From positions 5,997,822 to 6,061,821 of the forward strand of contig CM068549.1 of NCBI GenBank assembly GCA_035048495.1: DNA of 64,000 nt, given 5' to 3'. How positions within the stretch are numbered: the first letter of the stretch is position 1; the number at the start of each line of letters is the position of its first letter. The position numbers and the translations under genes were made by a program. This stretch comes from Euptelea pleiosperma (taxonomy: Eukaryota; Streptophyta; Magnoliopsida; Ranunculales; Eupteleaceae). Shown in pieces: positions 59,460 through 64,000 of the stretch. The notes under the pieces are model-generated. The model made no database searches. It was not told the DNA's origin and was given only the letters and a program-made list of their open reading frames with translations.

Positions 59460-61000
59460 CAACCCCCGACCAGCATATTGCCAATCCTTGGCAATTAGTG
59501 CGAAATAAATGAGCTTAAAAGGGCTCTGCACATGCTGCACACTTTTTCATATTAGCTCAGGGAAAACACCGTTCGTCAAATCATTGAATGGATGCAAAAA
59601 TAGTTACATGCTAGCGAAGAGTTGGAAAGTTTTGGCAAGACTACAGACTGATAATCATAACCCAGAATAGTCAGACTCTGCGTGTGTGTGTGCTCAACAT
59701 TCTCATCATCCGACAGTAAAGATTTCTAGATCACCTCTAAGTTTTTATGCCTCGACCTCAAATCTCACATGTTTAGCACTCAGAATAGAATCACACAAGA
59801 AGGGTTTTCTTCTTTTCTCTCAATTTATATGTGAGGAGATATATTTAATATAAAGAGGCAAAAGATCTCACATATGTTTTATTTGAAGGAAGGACATCTT
59901 TAACAGAAGAAGATCTCATGATTGGAATACCACTTCACTCAGGAACGTCAGATCAAACTCTATATCTTCTCTTTCTCCAATCTCCACATTTTATGATCGT
60001 ACTATCCTAGAATCAAGTAGGACTTTCCTGGGTTGTAATGAGGCTTAGGTCAGGTGTAGAGAGATAAAGGGATACAGGATTTCAAAGATCTTGAGAGGAT
60101 ATTGCCATTTTCTTGAATTTTTCCTGCGACGTAACACCATTATCTGGTTCTTTTTCCTTTTTTTCGTATTTTTCTCTTTTTCTTGATATTTCTGAGACTG
60201 CTCAATTTCTTTTCAGCTCTTCTTCATACTTTCTTTCTATATTTTGTTTTTGGCTTGAACCACTTTCTTTTCCTTTTGATTCTTCTTCTTTACTTTTCTT
60301 TTTCACGGTACACCCACATCAGTTATTCTTTTGTCCATCTCAAAATAAGGGTAGCCAGTCATGTTTCGTAGCTGGACTGGATTTTAGGTTGATGGGTTTG
60401 CAAATAAAAGGCTTTTATAGAACGGCTCAAGGGGTTTCTAGTGAAGTATAATTCAGGTGAGTAAAAAGGCTGAATGGTTCAGAAAAATGGCCTAAATCAT
60501 TTTCTAGGGTTTGCACTATCATGTATACTGTCTTGACTGGATACAGAGAAGGTTCTGTCGTAGTAATCCAATGTTGATGTCGTTCCGAGTTTTATGATCG
60601 AAGCAAAAGATAATGAGATCTCTCAACGAATATTGCGGGCATGAAGAATAGTGAGTCATCTTGTGACTCAGGATTAATGTATACTCTCTGAAATGATTAA
60701 AGGCTCGAAAGCTAACTGGGTTAGGTCTCCACAATTCTTCTCACAGGATCTCTAGAATTTCCAAACTTAGGATGACTCTGATGTTGATAGTGTACAATTG
60801 TGCCGAATCTGATTTTTTCTAAGTTTTCAAACCTGCTGTAGTCACGCTTGAATCGACTCAACGCTAACTTTAAACAAAAATTGACATCCTCAATACTGAC
60901 TTAACGGAGGTTTTCAGCTAATCAAAGTCAGGGTATTTGACACATTTTTGAAATTCTAGAAAACTTTTGGAGAACATCGGAAATCACCCCAAAAACAAAA

Positions 61001-61050
<50 letters not shown>

Positions 61051-61398
61051 GACATGAGTTTTTGTAAATACCCACCCCCAACCAAAATACAGCACCGTCC
61101 TCGGTGCTCATGACCGGGACATAAAATGATAACAAATCAATGATGATGATGCAAAGATTCAGGAAGGATGTTACCAAGTCGGCAGAAACTCGACAGTGTG
61201 TGGTACCTGATGATCGGAAGAATGACTGTACCTGCATTTCCAGAGATATAACAGTAATAACAAATGCATGAGACTCATGTACTCTAGGAATACCGGAATT
61301 GCCTTTCCGAAAGCGCTAAGTTTTACGTCTTCAGCCAGACATGACGGGGGCGACAGGCACCCCCAACCAAGTTGGAGCACAGGAGACTGAGTAGATCA
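59460..61398 (-). mobile_element. 3' region of the minus-strand Athila-like element
   Basis: About 1.9 kb between the pol stop and the 3' LTR. In order on the minus strand: GTTGGGGGTGCCTGTCGCCCCCGTCATG block, hairpin (61310-61293), GGTTGGGGGTGGGTATTTAC (61088-61068), a long A-run (61048-61003), AT-rich sequence with the small frame at about 60647, the CCAAGGATTGGCAATATGCT motif, and the polypurine tract GGTCGGGGGTTG (59471-59460). In many Athila elements an env-like ORF sits here; I see none. Confidence 0.85.
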
Positions 61399-63999
61399 TC
61401 AGTCGACATAGGCAGGATCGATGAGATCGATCTCAAAAGTCTGAATGAACAATACGTCAAGTTCATGGAACTGTTTTAGACGCTGCCCATTGACCTGAAA
61501 AGAGGAGTGATCCTTGGGATCCTCAATAGTGATTGCCCCAAAGGGTGTGACTGCGGTGACCGTATAAGGACCGGTCCACCTAGATTTCAGTTTCCCAGGG
61601 AAGAGATGGAGACGAGAATTATAAAGAAGGACCTTCTGTCCTGGCTGGAACTCTTTCCTGAGGATGCTCTTGTCATGTATCCACTTCATTTTGGCTTTGT
61701 AATTCTTGGACAAGTTGTAGGCATCATTTCTGAGTTCTTCTAACTCATTCATTTGAAGTTTCCGCTCCTCCCCTGCGGAGTCTAGGTCGAAGTTGAGTTT
61801 CTTAATGGCCCATAGGGCACGATGTTCAATCTCTACCGGTAGATGACAAGGTTTCCCAAAGACGAGACGATAGGGAGACATATTGAGTGGGGTCTTGTAG
61901 GCGGTTCTGTATGCCCATAAAGCATCGGTGAGACGAGTAGACCAGTCTTTACGTGTGGTATTGACTGTCTTCTCCAAGATCTGCTTGATCTGACGATTAG
62001 AAACCTCTACTTGACCACTAGTCTGCGGATGATAAGCTAAGGCGACCTTGTGGGTTACCCCATACTTCTTCATTAAGTTTTCGAATATCTTATTGCAGAA
62101 ATGGGTGCCCCCATCACTAATGATGGCCTTAGGGGCACCGAATCGAGCGAAGATGAACTCCTTTAGGAATTTGACCACCACTTTGTGGTCATTGGTCTTG
62201 GTGGGAATGGCTTCTATCCATTTGGATACATAGTCTACCGCAAGGAGAATGTACTCAAAACCATAGGAAACGGGAAAGGGGCCCATGAAGTCGATGCCCC
62301 AGATGTCAAATATTTCATCGACCTGGATGGGAGTGAGGGGCATCATGTTCCTCTGGGAGATGCGGCCTAGATGCTGGCAATTATGACAGGTTTTGCTGTA
62401 GATGTGGGCATCTTTAAATAATGTGGGCCAGTAGAATCCGCATTGCAGCACTTTTTCTGCAGTCTTCTTAGTGCTGAAATGACCACCACAAGGTTGGTCA
62501 TGACATGAGGACAAGATACTGAGTTGGTCCGACTCAGGGACACAGAGACGAATGATCTGGTCAGGACAGTATTTATACAAATAAGGGTCATCCCAAGAGT
62601 AGTACTTAACTCTTGCTAGGAATTGGCTTTTGTCCTGTTTTGACCAGTGTGAAGGCGTTTCTTCGGTGACAAGGTAGTTGACAATGTCAGCATACCAAGG
62701 ATTAACAGAGATGGCGAACAGTTGTTCGTCTGGAAAGGTTTCAGGGATGGGCTGGGTGTCGAAGGATGACTCTAAAGTCAGTCTAGACAAGTGATCAGCC
62801 ACTACATTCTCAGTTCCTTTCTTATCCTTAATCTCGAGGTCGAATTCCTGCAGTAAGAGAATCCATCGAATTAATCGAGGTTTGGTTTCCTTTTTCGACA
62901 TGAGATAACGAAGGGCTGCATGATCAGTGTACACAACCACCTTAGTGGCTAAGAGGTACTGACGGAATTTATCAAGGGCGAAGACTACCGCCAGGAGTTC
63001 TTTCTCAGTGGTGGAGTAATTCATTTGGGCAGAGTTAAGAGTTTTGCTCGCGTAGTAGATCACGTGTGACCTTTTGTCAACTCTCTGCCCTAGAACAGCA
63101 CCTAACGCGTAGTCAGAAGCATCGCACATTACCTCGAAAGGTAGAGTCCAGTCCGGGGGACGGATAATGGGCGCAGTAGTGAGCTCAGATTTGAGACGCT
63201 CAAATGCCTTGACACAGTCAGCATTAAAGTCGAAAGGACTATCTTTAGCCAGAAGATGGGACAGAGGTCGAGCGATTTGAGAGAAGTCCTTGATGAATCG
63301 CCTATAGAATCCTCCGTGTCCCAAAAAGGACCGGATGTCACGTACGGACTTAGGAATGGGCAAGGTCGAGATGATATCGATTTTAGCTTTGTCGACCTCA
63401 ATGCCCTGATGGGAAATGACATGTCCCAGAACAATGCCCTTCGTCACCATGAAGTGGCATTTCTCCCAATTGAGGACAAGTCGCTTGTCCTGACAGCGTT
63501 GAAGTACAAGCCCTAGATGGTTCAGACAGTCATCAAAGGATGACCCAAAGACTGAGAAGTCGTCCATAAAGACTTCGAGGAATTTTTCCACCATGTCAGA
63601 GAATATACTCATCATACACCTTTGAAAGGTCGCGGGTGCATTGCAGAGGCCAAAGGGCATGCGCTTGTAGGCAAAAGTGCCAAAGGGACAGGTGAAAGTT
63701 GTCTTCTCGTGATCCTCAGGGGCGATGGGTATTTGATTATACCCTGAGTAACCATCGAGGAAGCAGTAATAGGAGTGACCTGCTAATCTCTCCAACATTT
63801 GGTCTATGAAGGGTAAAGGAAAATGGTCCTTCCTAGTGTTGGTGTTGAGTCGTCGGTAATCGATGCAGACTCTCCACCCTTTCTTCAGACGCTGGGTGAC
63901 CATTTCCTTGTTCTCATTTTCCACAACTGTGAATCCTGCCTTTTTAGGGACGACATGAATAGGACTCACCCATTTGCTATCGGAGATGGGATAAATGAT
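61399..63999 (-). CDS. pol: Athila-like Gypsy pol (RT, RNase H, integrase), partial at window edge
   Basis: Pol copies the element RNA and inserts the DNA. The frame is open from the right edge ([20 protein letters not shown]) to the stop at 61399, 867 codons with no break. Numbering from the VSPIHVV residue: RT 30-200 with [18 protein letters not shown] and catalytic FMDD (134-137); RNase H 280-395 with D283, E322, D349, D392; integrase zinc finger with CHNCQ (528-532); integrase core WGIDFMGPF (D560), IISDGGTHF (D619), GQVEVSNR (E655), a D-58-D-35-E pattern; C-terminal domain with [13 protein letters not shown]. No chromodomain, as expected for Athila. All catalytic residues are present. 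Protease and gag lie beyond 64000. The start codon is outside the window, so the GTG at 63969 is not a start. Confidence 0.95.
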   Translation of the reverse strand: MIYPISDSKWVSPIHVVPKKAGFTVVENENKEMVTQRLKKGWRVCIDYRRLNTNTRKDHFPLPFIDQMLERLAGHSYYCFLDGYSGYNQIPIAPEDHEKTTFTCPFGTFAYKRMPFGLCNAPATFQRCMMSIFSDMVEKFLEVFMDDFSVFGSSFDDCLNHLGLVLQRCQDKRLVLNWEKCHFMVTKGIVLGHVISHQGIEVDKAKIDIISTLPIPKSVRDIRSFLGHGGFYRRFIKDFSQIARPLSHLLAKDSPFDFNADCVKAFERLKSELTTAPIIRPPDWTLPFEVMCDASDYALGAVLGQRVDKRSHVIYYASKTLNSAQMNYSTTEKELLAVVFALDKFRQYLLATKVVVYTDHAALRYLMSKKETKPRLIRWILLLQEFDLEIKDKKGTENVVADHLSRLTLESSFDTQPIPETFPDEQLFAISVNPWYADIVNYLVTEETPSHWSKQDKSQFLARVKYYSWDDPYLYKYCPDQIIRLCVPESDQLSILSSCHDQPCGGHFSTKKTAEKVLQCGFYWPTLFKDAHIYSKTCHNCQHLGRISQRNMMPLTPIQVDEIFDIWGIDFMGPFPVSYGFEYILLAVDYVSKWIEAIPTKTNDHKVVVKFLKEFIFARFGAPKAIISDGGTHFCNKIFENLMKKYGVTHKVALAYHPQTSGQVEVSNRQIKQILEKTVNTTRKDWSTRLTDALWAYRTAYKTPLNMSPYRLVFGKPCHLPVEIEHRALWAIKKLNFDLDSAGEERKLQMNELEELRNDAYNLSKNYKAKMKWIHDKSILRKEFQPGQKVLLYNSRLHLFPGKLKSRWTGPYTVTAVTPFGAITIEDPKDHSSFQVNGQRLKQFHELDVLFIQTFEIDLIDPAYVD

Positions 64000-64000
64000 A

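Noticed and set aside
60113..60451. 112-codon plus-strand frame, hydrophobic
   Set aside because: It is antisense to the 3' region of the Athila-like element and AT-driven. The corresponding part of the other copy gives only unrelated poly-Phe frames.

Overview
The window reads as nuclear DNA of an angiosperm with a large, repeat-rich genome. The evidence is GT-AG spliced exons, plant LTR-retrotransposon lineages (Athila-like and Tat-like Gypsy, chromovirus, Copia), plant LINEs, hAT and Tourist-type MITEs, and many microsatellites. I cannot name the species. No bacterial, organellar or CRISPR feature was seen, and no tRNA or rRNA gene was recognised.

Only one gene is fully convincing. It is RPT2, the 26S proteasome AAA-ATPase subunit (regulatory subunit 4), on the minus strand from 19987 (ATG) to 4990 (stop). 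Six exons join without a frame problem into a 445-residue protein. Intron 1 is about 9.1 kb and holds a dead LINE that itself carries a hAT element with an 8-bp target duplication, a chromovirus gag fragment with its LTR and primer site, and a second LINE tail. Introns 2 and 5 hold MITEs and a third LINE tail. A long-TIR, Mutator-like element lies about 130 bp upstream of the RPT2 ATG. A second plausible gene at 23576-24046 (minus) encodes a small basic and proline-rich protein. A CASP-like last exon with a frameshift (26368-26630) and an isolated exon-like segment (36344-36428) look like gene debris.

Layout: 1-4300, a Tat-like LTR with gag leader, degraded ORFs and a Tourist MITE. 4990-19987, RPT2. 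20121-25471, TIR element, LTR remnants, small gene, hAT MITE and fold-back element. 27284-36030, one solo LTR into which two more solo LTRs of the same family have inserted in opposite orientation, each with its own 5-bp duplication. 36036-40604, sparse sequence with MITEs. 40610-44722, a complete non-autonomous LTR element (TSD AATAT) inside a chromovirus pseudogene. 44991-47804, the 5' part of a Copia element. 47805-57027, shuffled Athila-like 3' regions with another solo LTR (TSD ACTGC). 57028 to the right edge, a minus-strand Athila-like element with an open pol frame that continues past 64000.

The least explained signal is in the dominant Athila-like LTR family. Its copies carry paired hairpins built on CCGGAGTTGCAG, including one compensated stem change, around pyrimidine-rich tracts. 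They also carry a 26-bp palindrome next to the TATA box and a nearly invariant block at the U5 end. Every insertion of this family whose host can be identified as repeat or not, except the outermost one, fell into sequence of the same family.
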